Positions 1 through 9,937 of a stretch of DNA of 64,000 nucleotides are shown piece by piece. The first letter of the stretch is position 1. Each line of letters opens with the position of its first letter. The position numbers were made by a program, and so were the translations under genes. The notes beneath the pieces are model-generated. The model was not told where the DNA came from. It did no database searches and was given only the letters and a program-made list of their open reading frames with translations. The DNA is taken from positions 682,001-746,000 of the forward strand of contig CAVRJC010000012.1 in NCBI GenBank assembly GCA_963721435.1. The letters are read 5' to 3'. The DNA comes from CAVRJC01 sp963721435 (lineage in GTDB: Bacteria > Actinomycetota > Acidimicrobiia > IMCC26256 > DASPTH01).

Positions 1-2481
1 CAGCGGGCCACGCGCATCGTGTCGGTGTCGGACCCCGACGACGAGGTCCGCACCGTCGTCCGCATGGTCGTCGACGCGCTGCGCGACGGCGTGCCCCTGG
101 ATCGCATGGCGATCCTCTTCGGCGCCAACGAGCCGTACGCGCGACTGGTCGACGAGCAGCTCGCGGCGGCGGGCATCCCGCACAACGGCGCCGCGGTACG
201 CACACTCGCGGAGAGCGTGCTCGGCCGCGCGCTGCTCGCGCTGCTCGCGCTCCCCGACCGCGACTTCCACCGTCACGACGTGATGGCCCTGCTCGCGTCG
301 GCACCGATCCGCGCCGACGGGCGCCTCGTGCCCGCGGCCCGGTGGGAGCGCATCAGCCGTCAGATCGGGATCGTGCGCGGCGGCGCACGCTGGGACGAGC
401 AGCTCGAACGTCACGTGCGCGGGCTCGAGCGCCAGCTCGCCGAGGAGCTCGCCGTCCCCGACCGCGACCCCCGGCCCGGGTGGTTCGAGCGCGAGCTCGA
501 CGCGACGCGGCGGCTCCAGGCGTTCATGCGCTCGTTGCAGCGCGACCTGGCGCGTGGTGCAACCGCCGGCGCCACCTGGCGAGAGCTCGTCGCATGGGCC
601 CAGGGCCTGGTGCGCGACTACGTCGCCGCCGGCTCCGTGCCCGCACGGGAGGGGCGTCCGGAGCGGCAGGCGTGGCCCGAAGCCGAGCAGCAGGCCGCCG
701 ACAAGGTCGATGCCGCGCTGGAGCGCCTCGCCGGCCTCGACGCGGTCGAGGGCCCGCCCGGCCTCGACGTGTTCCGCCGTACCCTCGCCCTCCAGCTCGA
801 CGACGACCTCGGCCGTGTGGGTCGGCTGGGCGACGGCATCCTCATGGGGCACGTGGCCCTGGGCCTGGGCCTCGACCTCGACCGCGTGTTCCTCTGCGGC
901 ATGGCCGAGGGCACGTTTCCAGCTCGCGTCCGCGACGACTCGCTCCTCCCCGACACCGACCGGCGCGCCACCAACGGCGTGCTCCCGCTGCGTGCGGCCC
1001 GGGTCGACGCCGACCACGCGCGGTTCCTCGCCGCGATCGCGGCGGCGCAGCACGAGCGCGTGTTGCTGTTCCCGCGCGGCGATCTCCGCCGCACCACCGA
1101 GCGCATGCCGTCGCGCTTCCTGCTCGACACCGTGGAGGCGCTCGTCGGCACGCGTCTGTACGCCGACGATCTCGAGCACCTCACCGCCGAGTGGTTCACC
1201 GTGGTGCCGTCGTTCGCATCGGGCATCGCACGGGTCCACTTCCCCGCGACCGATCAGGAGTACCGCCTGCGCGCGCTGCTCGAGCACTGGAGTGCCGGCG
1301 GCCGCGTGAACACGCACGACGCTCGTCGATCACGACGACGCGCTGGCGAGCGGGCTGACCTGCACGACTCGCGCGCGAGCACGGCCTTCACGAGATTCGA
1401 CGGCAACCTCTCGCAGCTCGCGATCCCCAGCCCCACCGCCGACGACGTCATCGTGTCGCCGACGCGGCTGGAGTCGTGGGCACGCTCGCCGCACGACTAT
1501 CTCATGGAGCAGGTCCTGCGGGTCGAGATCCCGGAGCTGCCCGAGGAGACCTACGAGCTCTCGCACCTCGACCGCGGCAGCCTCGTGCACGCGGCCCTCG
1601 ACGAGTTCCTGCGCGAGGTGTTGGCCCGGCCCGCCGGCGCGCCCGCGCCCGGCGCGCCGTGGACCAGTGCCGACCGCGCGCGGCTGCGTGAGATCGCCGA
1701 AGTGCTGTGCGAGCAGTACGAGGCCGCCGGCCTCACCGGGCGACGCGTCTTCTGGCACCGCGATCGGCAACGGCTGCTGGCCGACCTCGACCGCTTCCTC
1801 ACCAGCGACGACGAAGAGCGCGCCGAGCACGGGCTCACGACCATCGCCACCGAGCTCCGGTTCGGGTTCCGCTCCGACAGCGGCCCGGCGGTCGAGATCG
1901 CGCTGTCCGACGGGCGCACGCTCCGCTTCCGCGGCGCGGCCGACCGCGTCGACCGCGCCGCCGACGGCATGCTCTGGGTCCTCGACTACAAGACGGGCAA
2001 GCCGTCGGGCATCGACCCGGTCGACCCCACCTCGGCGGGCACGCGGCTCCAACTGCCGGTGTACGCGCGAGCCGCGCGGGCCGCGTTCGACTCGCGCGAC
2101 TCACCTGTGGGTTCCGGCACGCAGCCGGCTGTGGGCGCGGCCTACTGGTTCGTCAGCACACGGGGTGAGTTCAAGTGGGCCGAGCTCGAGCTCACCGACG
2201 CGGTCGAAGCGCGCGTCGACGTCGTCCTGCGTGCGATCGTCGATGGCATCGAGCGCGGCGTGTTCCCCTGCCGGCTCGACCCTCCGAGCTCGTGGCACTC
2301 GTCGTGGCGCACGTTCGCCGATCCCGACGGGCGCGGCACGCGCGACCGCTACCGAGAATGGGAGCGCAAGCGGGAGGCACCCGAGGTCGCGGCGTACATG
2401 GCGCTGGCCGAGCCCGGCCTGCTCGAGCTCGGCGACGCCGCCGAGGTGCCGGCTCGCCGTTCGGGCGCGGAGCCGGCATGA
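1..2481 (+). CDS. AddB-like PD-(D/E)XK nuclease/helicase subunit (5' partial)
   Basis: The reading frame is open to the left edge, so the N-terminus, where any Walker A would lie, is outside the window. The visible part resembles the helicase-like region plus RecB-type nuclease domain of AddB proteins: an aGIPhnG…TLAES…LGRALL segment near residues 50-75 and the nuclease motif LDYKTGKPSG near residue 660. It should form a heterodimer with the next gene product to process double-strand breaks. The cysteines that usually hold the AddB 4Fe-4S cluster are mostly missing: the usual CP before the nuclease domain reads SPHDYL and only FPCRL remains at the end. Its stop codon overlaps the next ATG by four bases. 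Three copies of the short palindromic repeat lie inside it. I am confident of the family, less so of AddB versus another actinobacterial paralogue. Confidence 0.85.
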   Translation, partial: QRATRIVSVSDPDDEVRTVVRMVVDALRDGVPLDRMAILFGANEPYARLVDEQLAAAGIPHNGAAVRTLAESVLGRALLALLALPDRDFHRHDVMALLASAPIRADGRLVPAARWERISRQIGIVRGGARWDEQLERHVRGLERQLAEELAVPDRDPRPGWFERELDATRRLQAFMRSLQRDLARGATAGATWRELVAWAQGLVRDYVAAGSVPAREGRPERQAWPEAEQQAADKVDAALERLAGLDAVEGPPGLDVFRRTLALQLDDDLGRVGRLGDGILMGHVALGLGLDLDRVFLCGMAEGTFPARVRDDSLLPDTDRRATNGVLPLRAARVDADHARFLAAIAAAQHERVLLFPRGDLRRTTERMPSRFLLDTVEALVGTRLYADDLEHLTAEWFTVVPSFASGIARVHFPATDQEYRLRALLEHWSAGGRVNTHDARRSRRRAGERADLHDSRASTAFTRFDGNLSQLAIPSPTADDVIVSPTRLESWARSPHDYLMEQVLRVEIPELPEETYELSHLDRGSLVHAALDEFLREVLARPAGAPAPGAPWTSADRARLREIAEVLCEQYEAAGLTGRRVFWHRDRQRLLADLDRFLTSDDEERAEHGLTTIATELRFGFRSDSGPAVEIALSDGRTLRFRGAADRVDRAADGMLWVLDYKTGKPSGIDPVDPTSAGTRLQLPVYARAARAAFDSRDSPVGSGTQPAVGAAYWFVSTRGEFKWAELELTDAVEARVDVVLRAIVDGIERGVFPCRLDPPSSWHSSWRTFADPDGRGTRDRYREWERKREAPEVAAYMALAEPGLLELGDAAEVPARRSGAEPA
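629..649 (+). repeat. GSVPER palindromic element, copy 1 (addB)
   Basis: Matches the 20-bp core CCGGCTCCGTGCCCGAACGG with one mismatch (A to C). Reads in frame as GSVPAR, followed by a second partial unit (PERQA) up to about 672, as if duplicated. Confidence 0.75.
2109..2128 (-). repeat. GSVPER palindromic element, copy 2 (addB, antisense)
   Basis: The reverse complement matches the core with three mismatches. Reads in frame as VGSGTQPA inside AddB, near the nuclease domain. The most diverged copy accepted. Confidence 0.55.
2448..2477 (-). repeat. GSVPER palindromic element, copy 3 (addB/addA junction)
   Basis: A full 30-bp unit with arms GCCGGCTC/GAGCCGGC, two mismatches from the copy at 2766. 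It forms the last codons of addB (VPARRSGAEPA) and ends one base before the addA ATG, supplying GGAG as a possible ribosome-binding site. Confidence 0.85.
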
Positions 2482-5400
2482 CACAGATCGAGTTCGACCT
2501 CGACGGCAACGGCGAGCTGGATGCCGACGAAGCCGCGCGCGCCGCGATCGTCGACGACCGCGACGTGACGTTGTTCGTGGAAGCGGGCGCGGGATCCGGG
2601 AAGACCAAGTCGCTCGTCGACCGCGTCGTCGCGCTGACGACGCAGTCGGGAGTCCCGATGCGGGAGATCGTGGCGGTCACGTTCACCGAGAAGGCCGCCG
2701 CCGAGCTGCGCGACCGCATCCGCCGTCGGCTCGAACAGAAGGCCGCAGACGGCGACGCAACCGTCGCCGGCTCCGTGCCCGAACGGCAAGCCGGCCTCGC
2801 GCGCGCGGCGCTCGACGAGCTCGACGCGAGCGCGGTGTCGACACTGCATGCGTTCGCACAGCGGCTGCTGGTGGAGCACCCGATCGAGGCCGGGCTCCCA
2901 CCCCGCGTCGACGTCGTCGACGAGATCCAGTCGCAGGTCGCGTTCGACGAGCAGGTGGACGCGCTTCGTCGACCGCCTGCTCGACGACGTGACGCTCGAG
3001 CGCACGTTGCTGCTCGGTCTGCACTCGGGTCTGACCCTCGACAAGCTGCGCGACCTCGCGACCGCGTGCAACGCCAACTGGGACCTCGTCGCTCGCCGAA
3101 TGCACGCCGAGCCCGACCCCCCGCCGTTCGACCTCACCGCGTACATCGCCGAGTTCCGCGCCCTGTGCGCGCTCGCGACCGAGTGCGCCACTCCCGACGA
3201 CCCCATGGCCCGTCAGCTCGTGATGCTCGACGAGTGGCTCGACCGCCTCGAGCGGGCCCCCGACGAGTACGAGCAGCTCCGGCTGGTCTCCACCCTCGGC
3301 GACTACCCGAAGGTGAATGCGCGCAGCGGGCAGAAGCCGAACTGGGCGAAGGCGAGCCACGACATCAACAGTGTGCGCGATCGGCTGAAGGCGGTCCGCG
3401 AGCTCGGCGCCGAGCTCGCCGGTGCCGTCACCCAGCAGACCGCGCGGCGCCTCGCCTGGGCGATCGCGCAGTTCACACTCGAAGAGGCACGCGAGCGGCA
3501 ACGCGCGGGTCGGCTCGAGTTCCACGACCTGCTCGTGCTCGCACGCGAGGTGCTGCGCGATCCCGAGCACGGCTGGCCGGTGCGCTGCTCCCTGCGCGAG
3601 CGCTACACGCACCTGTTGCTCGACGAGTTCCAGGACACCGATCCCATCCAGTGCGATCTCGCCGCGCTCCTCGCGTCCGCCGATCCCGACGCCGCGACGC
3701 GGCCGTGGGACGAGATCACGGTCGAGCCCGGGCGTCTCTTCGTGGTCGGCGACCCCAAGCAGTCGATCTACCGGTTCCGGCGCGCCGACATCGCCGCGTT
3801 CCTCCGGGCCCGCGACGCGTTCGGCGCCACGCCGAAGCACCTCACCCGCAACTTCCGCACGGTCACGCCGGTCATCGAGTTCGTGAACCACGTGTTCGCC
3901 GATCTCATCACCGCCACGCCCGACTCGCAGCCCGAATACGTCGCGCTGCAGCCCGTGCGCGGCGCGCCACCCCACGGCCCGGCGGTCATCTTGCTCGGAG
4001 CCGATCCCCACGAGGGCACCACGCGTGCCGACGAGCTCCGAGAGGCCGAAGCCGCCGACGTCGTGGGTGCCGTGCTCACCGCGCTGCGCGACCAGTGGCC
4101 GGTCGCGCGCCGCGCGCCCGACGGCACCGAGTCGTGGGAGCCATGCCGCCTCGGTGACATCTGCATCCTGTTGCCGGCGCGCACGTCGCTCGGCCAGCTC
4201 GAGGACGCGCTGGAGGCCGCCGGCATCCCGGCGCGGGCGGAGACGTCGTCGTTGGTCTACGGCACGCGCGAGATCCGCGACCTGCTCGTCGTGTTGCACG
4301 CGGTCGACGACCCCACCGACGAGCTCGCGCTCGTCACCGCGTTGCGCTCCCCGGTGTTCGGGTGCGGCGACGACGACCTCTACACGTTCGCGGTCGGGCA
4401 TCACGGCCGCTGGGACCATCAAGCGCCGCTCCCCGACTCACTCCCCGTAGACCATCCGGTCGGCCGTTCGCTGCAGGTGCTCGCCGCGTGGCACGACGCC
4501 CGGCAGTGGCTCGCCCCGAGCGAGCTGCTCGACCGCATCGTGCGCGAACGGCGCGTGCTGGAGGTCGGGTTCGCGCACGGACGCCCGCGCGATCTCTGGC
4601 GCCGCGTGCGCTTCGTCATCGACCAGGCCCGCGCGTTCTCGGAGGCCGAGGGCGGCAGCCTGCGCGACTTCCTCCGCTGGGCCGATCTGCAGAGCGCGGA
4701 GGGTGCGCGCGTCGTGGAGACCGTCCTCCCCGAGACCGACGACGACGCGGTGCGCATCCTCACCATCCACGGGGCGAAGGGACTCGAGTTCCCCATCACC
4801 ATCGTCTCGGGCATGACCACCAAGGCGGTGGGCCGGCGCGCGGGGGTCGAGCTCCTCTTCCCCCACGACTCCGACGGCTACGCGCTCAGGGTGTCGGCGA
4901 AGGTCACCACCGAGGAGTACGACCGCTACCGGCCCATCGACGAGCAGATGGGCTTCCACGAGAAGCTGCGCCTGCTCTACGTCGCGGCGACGCGTGCCCG
5001 CGACCACCTCGTGATCTCGGTGCACCGGCCGGATCGCGTGCCGCCCGACGAGCCGAGTACGTGGACCCACGCCGAGCTGCTCTGGAACGCGGCACAGGGT
5101 GCGCCCCACTGGGTCGCGTTCGCCGACGACGCACGCGACACGCTCGCGGCCCAACGCCCGATCGCGGCGGTCGGCGCGCTTCCCGACTGGAACGAGTGGT
5201 CGATCGCGCGCGACCGCGCGCTCGCGGCCGGCTCGGTGTCGCGTGCGCGCTCCGCCACCGCGGTTGCACGCGAGGCGACCGCGCGCGCCGAGGCCGCCGA
5301 AGCGGCGGCCTCCGACCCCGGCCTGGCCAAGGACCCGCGCGACCTCGAGCTCCCACCGTGGAACAAGGGGCGCTACGGCACCGCAGTCGGGCGAGCCGTG

Positions 5401-5928
5401 CACGCGGTCCTCCAGACCATCGATCTCGCGACCGGCGACGGCATCGTCGAGACCGCGGCCGCGCAGGCCGCGGCCGAGGGCGTGCTCGGGCTCGAGGACG
5501 TCATCGTCGACCTCGCCCGCTCCGCACTCGCGACCGACGTCGTACGCGACGCGGTCACGCACGGGTACCGGCGCGAGATGTACGTCGCCGCGCCCGTCGA
5601 TTCGGCTCGGATCATTGAGGGGTACGTCGACCTCGTGTACCGGACACAAGCCGGCTCCGTGCCCGAACGGCAAGCAGGTCTCGTCGTGGTCGACTACAAG
5701 ACCGACGGGTGGGCGACTGACGTCGACCTCGACGCCAAGGTGGCGCGCTACCGCCTCCAGGGCGCGTCGTACGCGCTCGCGCTGGCGGAAGCCACCGGTG
5801 AGCCCGTCGCCCGATGTGTGTTCCTCTTCCTCGCGCCGTCCGGAGCCGTCGCGCGCGACGTCACCGACCTCGACGCCGCCGTCGACGAAGTGCGCGCGCT
5901 GATGCGCGAGCCGTCAGCCATGCGCTGA
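2478..5928 (+). CDS. AddA/UvrD-family helicase-nuclease (one apparent frameshift)
   Basis: UvrD/REP superfamily 1 helicase with a C-terminal RecB-like nuclease, about 1150 aa, expected to act with the preceding subunit in recombinational repair. Motifs in order: Walker A GAGSGKT (residues 37-43), LLDEFQDTDP (about 380), GDPKQSIYRFRRAD (about 423), IHGAKGLEFP (about 763), LLYVAATRARDH (about 833) and nuclease VVDYKTDGW (about 1070). The frame breaks near 2951-2966. Upstream frame 3 carries Walker A and downstream frame 1 carries everything else. Dropping one base around GCGCTT restores EQVDAFVDRLLDD-like sequence. The total length is 3n+1, so one extra base explains it. Two identical 26-bp palindromic repeat copies lie in frame, at 2766 and 5650, the second just before the nuclease motif. 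The ATG overlaps the previous stop (ATGA). Confidence 0.9.
2766..2795 (+). repeat. GSVPER palindromic element, copy 4 (addA)
   Basis: Arms GCCGGCT and AGCCGGC, inner stem TGCC/GGCA with loop CGAAC. Encodes AGSVPERQAG in frame. Its first 26 bases are identical to the copy at 5650. Confidence 0.95.
5650..5675 (+). repeat. GSVPER palindromic element, copy 5 (addA)
   Basis: 26 bases identical to the copy at 2766. Encodes QAGSVPERQAG between the β-strand DLVYR and the nuclease motif VVDYKTD. Confidence 0.95.
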
Positions 5929-6246
5929 CGGGTACTGCTCGGGTACGCCTTCCATCTGCAAGCGCGCGAACACGAGCACGCCGCCGATCGGGCCCGTGAG
6001 CACGACGAGCGCGACGTACCCCCACGACCAGCCGATCTTGGGCTTGATGATCACGACCATGGCCACGAACGCGAGCCAGATCATCCCGTGCACCGACCCC
6101 ACGACCTTCTTGCCGGTGTCGTCCTGCGCGATGAGCCAGAAGTAGGCGAGCAGCAGGTACGACACGGTCTCGACGAGGGCCACGATCTTGAGCGCCTTGG
6201 CCATGCGCTCAGCTTCGGTGACGGGATCGTCGGCGAAGTCGGTCAC
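5914..6246 (-). CDS. DUF3817 family small integral membrane protein
   Basis: A 110-aa protein with three predicted membrane segments: VALVETVSYLLLAYFWL near residues 22-40, MIWLAFVAMVVII near 55-68 and GYVALVVLTGPIGGVLVFARL near 76-97. The pattern matches DUF3817 (YdzA-like) proteins, whose function is unknown. The start is GTG. Its 3' end overlaps the 3' end of the addA-like gene by 15 bp in convergent orientation. It is divergent from the DUF3039 gene with only 26 bp between the starts, so the two probably share a promoter region. Confidence 0.8.
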   Translation of the reverse strand: MTDFADDPVTEAERMAKALKIVALVETVSYLLLAYFWLIAQDDTGKKVVGSVHGMIWLAFVAMVVIIKPKIGWSWGYVALVVLTGPIGGVLVFARLQMEGVPEQYPSAHG

Positions 6247-6272
6247 GCTCGAGAAGGTACCCTGCAGGCGTC

Positions 6273-6512
6273 ATGAGCGAGACAACGACCACGACCCCCG
6301 TCGTCACGCCCACGCCGGTCGACACCGACGGCGGCGACCACGACCGCTTTGCGCACTATTGCCGTCGTGAGGACGTCGCCCGGGCGTACGTCACCGGCGA
6401 GGCGATCGAGGCGTTGTGCGGCAAGAAGTGGGTCCCCACGCGCGACCCCAGCCGCTACCCCGTCTGCCCCACCTGCAAGGAGCGCAAAGAGGCGGGCTGG
6501 ACCCTCAAGTAG
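6273..6512 (+). CDS. DUF3039 family putative zinc-binding protein
   Basis: A 79-aa protein with a Thr/Pro-rich N-terminus, then a core with FAHYCRRED, EALCGKKWVP and YPVCPTCKERKE. The CxxC pair, the earlier ALCG cysteine and the HY motif are the likely metal ligands shared by actinobacterial DUF3039 proteins. No function is known for the family. It starts 26 bp from the divergent DUF3817 gene and ends tail to tail with the MFS exporter, whose corrected stop overlaps it by 8 bp. Confidence 0.8.
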   Translation: MSETTTTTPVVTPTPVDTDGGDHDRFAHYCRREDVARAYVTGEAIEALCGKKWVPTRDPSRYPVCPTCKERKEAGWTLK

Positions 6513-8125
6513 GGATCTCGCCCGACGTCACCGGCGCGGGGTCTCGCGCCGTGAGCTCGTCGTCGTCGATGACGAGGGGGATCGGGAACACCTCGGTCGC
6601 GTTGAGGTGATGGTGCGTCGCGCGCGGGCAGCAGCGCGAACGCCAAGGCCGCGCCCGCGAACACGAACACCGAGCCGATGAGGAGCGCCAGGCTCGCGCC
6701 GTGCATCCATGACTCGCGCGCGACGGTCGCGAGCGTGGCGCCCGCCTTGCCACCGAGATGATCGGCGTAGCTGATCGCGGCGCCGATCGACTGCTTCGAC
6801 TGCGCGATCCCGGCCGCGCCGACCTTCAGGCTCGTCAGCCGTCGGCCGAGCTCGGAGGTGAACCCCGAGGCGAGCACGCTGCCGAGCACCGCCACGCCGA
6901 GCGCGCCACCGGCCTGCCGGGTGGTGTCGTTCATGGCCGAGCCGACCCCGGCCTTCTCCTTCGGCACCGAGCCCATGATCGACTCCGTCGCCGACGGCAT
7001 CGCCATCGACATCCCGCCCGACATGCACACGAGACCGATCGCGATGTGCACGTACGAGGAGTCGGCGCGCACGGTCGCCAGGATCAGCAACCCGCACGCG
7101 CCGCCGACCAGGCCGAACCCGACGAGGCGCTTCGAGCCGAAGCGCTCGACGATGCGCGGCGCGACGGGTGCGAACACCATGAACATGATCGCAACCGGCA
7201 GGAGCCCGATCCCGGCCTCGAGCGGGTCGAAGCCGAGGATGAACTGCAGCATCTGGGTCACGATGAACACCGCGCCCGCGATGGCGAAGAAGGCCATGGT
7301 CACCGCGACGTTGGCCACGGTGAAGCGCGGGTTGCGGAAGAACGTGAGGTCGAGCATCGGCTGGTCGCGGTGCATCTCCCAGAACGCGAAGGCGGCGATG
7401 ACGATGATCGATCCGATGAACCCCGCGATGGTCCCCGCGCTGCTCCACCCGCGGTCGGGAGCCTGGATGATCGTCCACAGCAGGAGGGAGAGCCCGACCA
7501 TCGACAGCAGCGCGCCGACGGGATCGAGTCGCGGTGTGCTCGGGTCGCGTGACGTGGGCACGAGCGTCCCGCACAGGACGAGCGCGACGCAGACGATGGG
7601 CACGTTCACGAGGAAGATCGATCCCCACCAGAAGTGCGCGAGCAGAATGCCACCGATGATGGGTCCGAGGCCGATGCCGATGCCGCTCACGCCGGCCCAG
7701 ATCCCGATGGCGCGGCCGCGTTCCCTGGGGTCGGTGAAGATGTTGGTGATGATCGACAACGTCGCCGGCATGATGAACGCGGCGCCGATGCCCATGAACG
7801 CGCGCGAGATGATGAGTTGCGTGACGCCGTCGGAGAGCGCGGCGCTCGTCGACGCCACCGCGAACATCACCAGCCCGATCATCAACGCGCCCTTGCGCCC
7901 GAAGCGGTCGCCGAGGCTGCCGGCGGTGAGCAGCAAGCCCGCGAACACGAGCACGTAGGAGTCGACGATCCACTGGAGGTCCGACGTGGTCGCGTGCAGG
8001 TCGCGCACCAACGTGGGGAGTGCCACGTTGAGGATCGTGTTGTCGACGCCGATGACCGTGATGCAGAGACACAGGGTCAGCAACGAGAACCAGCGCCGCC
8101 TCGCGACCGGGTCTGGCTGCGCCAC
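6505..8125 (-). CDS. MFS transporter, DHA2/EmrB-QacA type (apparent frameshift near its end)
   Basis: A drug/H+ antiporter-like permease of about 540 aa with the 14-helix DHA2 pattern. It opens with RRRWFSLLTLCLCITVIGVDNTI, carries the motif A loop GSLGDRFGRKGAL near residues 75-87 and the motif C region GIGIGLGPIIGG near 150. The reading frame around 6619-6626 slips: the continuing frame becomes arginine-rich and runs into the DUF3039 gene, while removing one base in a GCGCGC run gives THHHLNATEVFPIP and a stop at 6505. The length is 3n+1. The substrate cannot be told from sequence. It is divergent from mltG. Confidence 0.85.
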
Positions 8126-8189
8126 GCTGCTCCTCGGGTCTCCGCAGTTCGCGCCTCCGCAATTTCGGAACGCGTCCGTACCCTATCGC

Positions 8190-8221
8190 GGGCGGAACCC
8201 CGCCGCCGTCAGGGTTCGCCC
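8190..8221. promoter_or_regulatory. Imperfect inverted repeat between the MFS and mltG starts
   Basis: GGGCGGAACCC and GGGTTCGCCC form near-perfect arms (one bulged base) around an 11-base spacer, in the 137-bp divergent gap between the MFS start and mltG. It could be an operator or a leader hairpin of mltG. No regulator gene is adjacent, so the role is open. Confidence 0.35.
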
Positions 8222-8262
8222 GCAGCCGGGCGGTGCTGATGCCCTGAAGGGATGGCTCATAT

Positions 8263-9336
8263 GTGACCATGGTGGGTATGTCCGGACGCCCGACTCCCGG
8301 TCCCCGCGGCCGCTACAAGGTCGAGCGGGCCCGCCAACGCCGACGTGATCTGGCCACCTTGATCACGGTTGCGGCCATGTTGACCCCGGTCGTGCTCGGC
8401 TCCCTCTGGGTGCTCTCGAACGTCGAGACCTCGACCAAGGGCAACGCCGACGTACTCGTGCAGGTCGAGCCCGACTGGGGCCCGGAGCAGGTGGCGGCGG
8501 AGCTGGCGAAGACCAACGTCGTCAAGTCGGGCCCCGAGTTCCAGGCCTACGCCGAGAGCCAGGGCGTCACCACGTTCAAGCCCGGCCGCTACTACTTCTA
8601 CGAGAACGAGGGCGCGTCGGCGTCGCTCGCGACGCTCCGTGGCGCGCCGGCCGAGGCGATCCCCGACCAGAAGCTCCTGCTCCCGCCGGGGCTCACGCTC
8701 GCCAAGATCGCCGATCGCATCGGCGCGCTGAAGAACAAGAGCCGGGACCGGTTCCTCGAGGTCGCGAATTCGGGCACGATCCGCTCCAAGTTCGAGCCCG
8801 CGTCGGTGCAGTCACTCGAGGGCCTCACCTGGCCCGACACGTACTTCATCGGCGCAACCGAGACCGAGACCCAGATCCTCCAGCGCATCGTCACGGAATT
8901 CGACAAGCGAGCCACCGCCGCCGGCCTCGTCGCACCCGACGTGAATCCCTACAACACGACCAACATCGCGGCGATGGTGCAGACCGAAGCCGGCAACGAT
9001 GCCGACATGCCGCTGATCGCGGCGGTGCTGTGGAACCGGATCGCCAAGGGCATGCCGCTCCAGGTCGACGCCACGCTCTGCTACGCGAAGGGTGGCTGCC
9101 CGCCGGTGCCCACCAACGCCGACAAGGCCCTCAGCTCGCCGTACAACACCTACAAGGTGACCGGCCTGCCGCCCACGCCGATCGCGACCGTGAGCCAGGC
9201 CGCGCTCACCGCGGCCCTCCACCCCGCGGCCGTCGACTACCTGTACTACGTGGCGGACAAGAACGGGAAGACATACTTCGCGTCCACGCTGGCCGAGCAC
9301 GAGCGCAACATCGTGAAGGCCCGTAATGCCCAATGA
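8263..9336 (+). CDS. mltG: Endolytic murein transglycosylase MltG (YceG-like)
   Basis: A membrane-anchored lytic transglycosylase that cleaves nascent glycan strands. After a basic N-terminus there is one membrane helix (residues about 28-50, LATLITVAAMLTPVVLGSLW). The YceG core follows, with LLLPPGLTLAKIADRI, WPDTYFI, the catalytic-Glu segment AAMVQTEAGNDADM, WNRIAKGMPLQVDATLCYA and the C-terminal LYYVADKNGKTYFASTLAEHE. The 357-aa length is normal. GTG at 8263 has GAAGGGA upstream; ATG at 8269 or 8278 is possible. The 3' end overlaps the next gene by 11 bp. Confidence 0.92.
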   Translation: MTMVGMSGRPTPGPRGRYKVERARQRRRDLATLITVAAMLTPVVLGSLWVLSNVETSTKGNADVLVQVEPDWGPEQVAAELAKTNVVKSGPEFQAYAESQGVTTFKPGRYYFYENEGASASLATLRGAPAEAIPDQKLLLPPGLTLAKIADRIGALKNKSRDRFLEVANSGTIRSKFEPASVQSLEGLTWPDTYFIGATETETQILQRIVTEFDKRATAAGLVAPDVNPYNTTNIAAMVQTEAGNDADMPLIAAVLWNRIAKGMPLQVDATLCYAKGGCPPVPTNADKALSSPYNTYKVTGLPPTPIATVSQAALTAALHPAAVDYLYYVADKNGKTYFASTLAEHERNIVKARNAQ

Positions 9337-9937
9337 GCTCGCGCGAGCGCTGAAGTACGCGTCCAAGCACCACGGCAGTCAGACGCGGAAGGGCAGCGAC
9401 GTCCCGTACGTGGCGCACCTGCTGGCAACGTCGGCGCTGGTGCTCGAAGACGGCGGGAGCGAGCGCGAGGCGATCGCCGCAATCCTGCACGACGTCGTCG
9501 AAGACACCGAGGTCTCGCGACGCGACGTGCGCAAGCGGTTCGGGCGCAAGGTCGCGCGCATCGTCGCGGCCTGCACCGAGGTCGACGCCGACGGCACGCA
9601 CACCGCGAAGAACTGGATGCGACGGCGACGACGGATGCTCGCCCGCTTGCGCGACACCGGCACGTCGACCTCGGTCGTGCGGGTCAAGGCCGCCGACTCA
9701 CTCGCCAATGTGCGGTCACTCACCGCCGACCTCCGCCGCCACGGGCCCGAGGTGTGGACGCGGTTCCACGCCGGCGCGGTCGACCAGCTCTGGTACTACC
9801 GGTCGGTCGCAGTGATCGTGTCGGTGCGACTTCCCGGGTACCTCGCCGACGAGCTACGGGTCGCGGTGCACGAGCTCGAACGTGTGTCGGGCTGGTGGTT
9901 CGACGTGGGCGACCCGCAGGCCGGGACCTCGAGCTAG
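9326..9937 (+). CDS. HD-domain phosphohydrolase, RelA/SpoT hydrolase-like
   Basis: A 203-aa protein with an HD-type metal phosphohydrolase fold: HHGSQTRKGSDVPYVAHLLATS (residues 15-36), AAILHDVVEDTEVSRRDVRKRFG (50-72) and VRVKAADSLANVRSL (118-132). These correspond to the hydrolase half of SpoT or to MESH1-like proteins, so hydrolysis of (p)ppGpp or another nucleotide is plausible. There is no synthetase or TGS/ACT domain. It overlaps mltG by 11 bp and is probably cotranscribed with it. Confidence 0.8.
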   Translation: MPNELARALKYASKHHGSQTRKGSDVPYVAHLLATSALVLEDGGSEREAIAAILHDVVEDTEVSRRDVRKRFGRKVARIVAACTEVDADGTHTAKNWMRRRRRMLARLRDTGTSTSVVRVKAADSLANVRSLTADLRRHGPEVWTRFHAGAVDQLWYYRSVAVIVSVRLPGYLADELRVAVHELERVSGWWFDVGDPQAGTSS

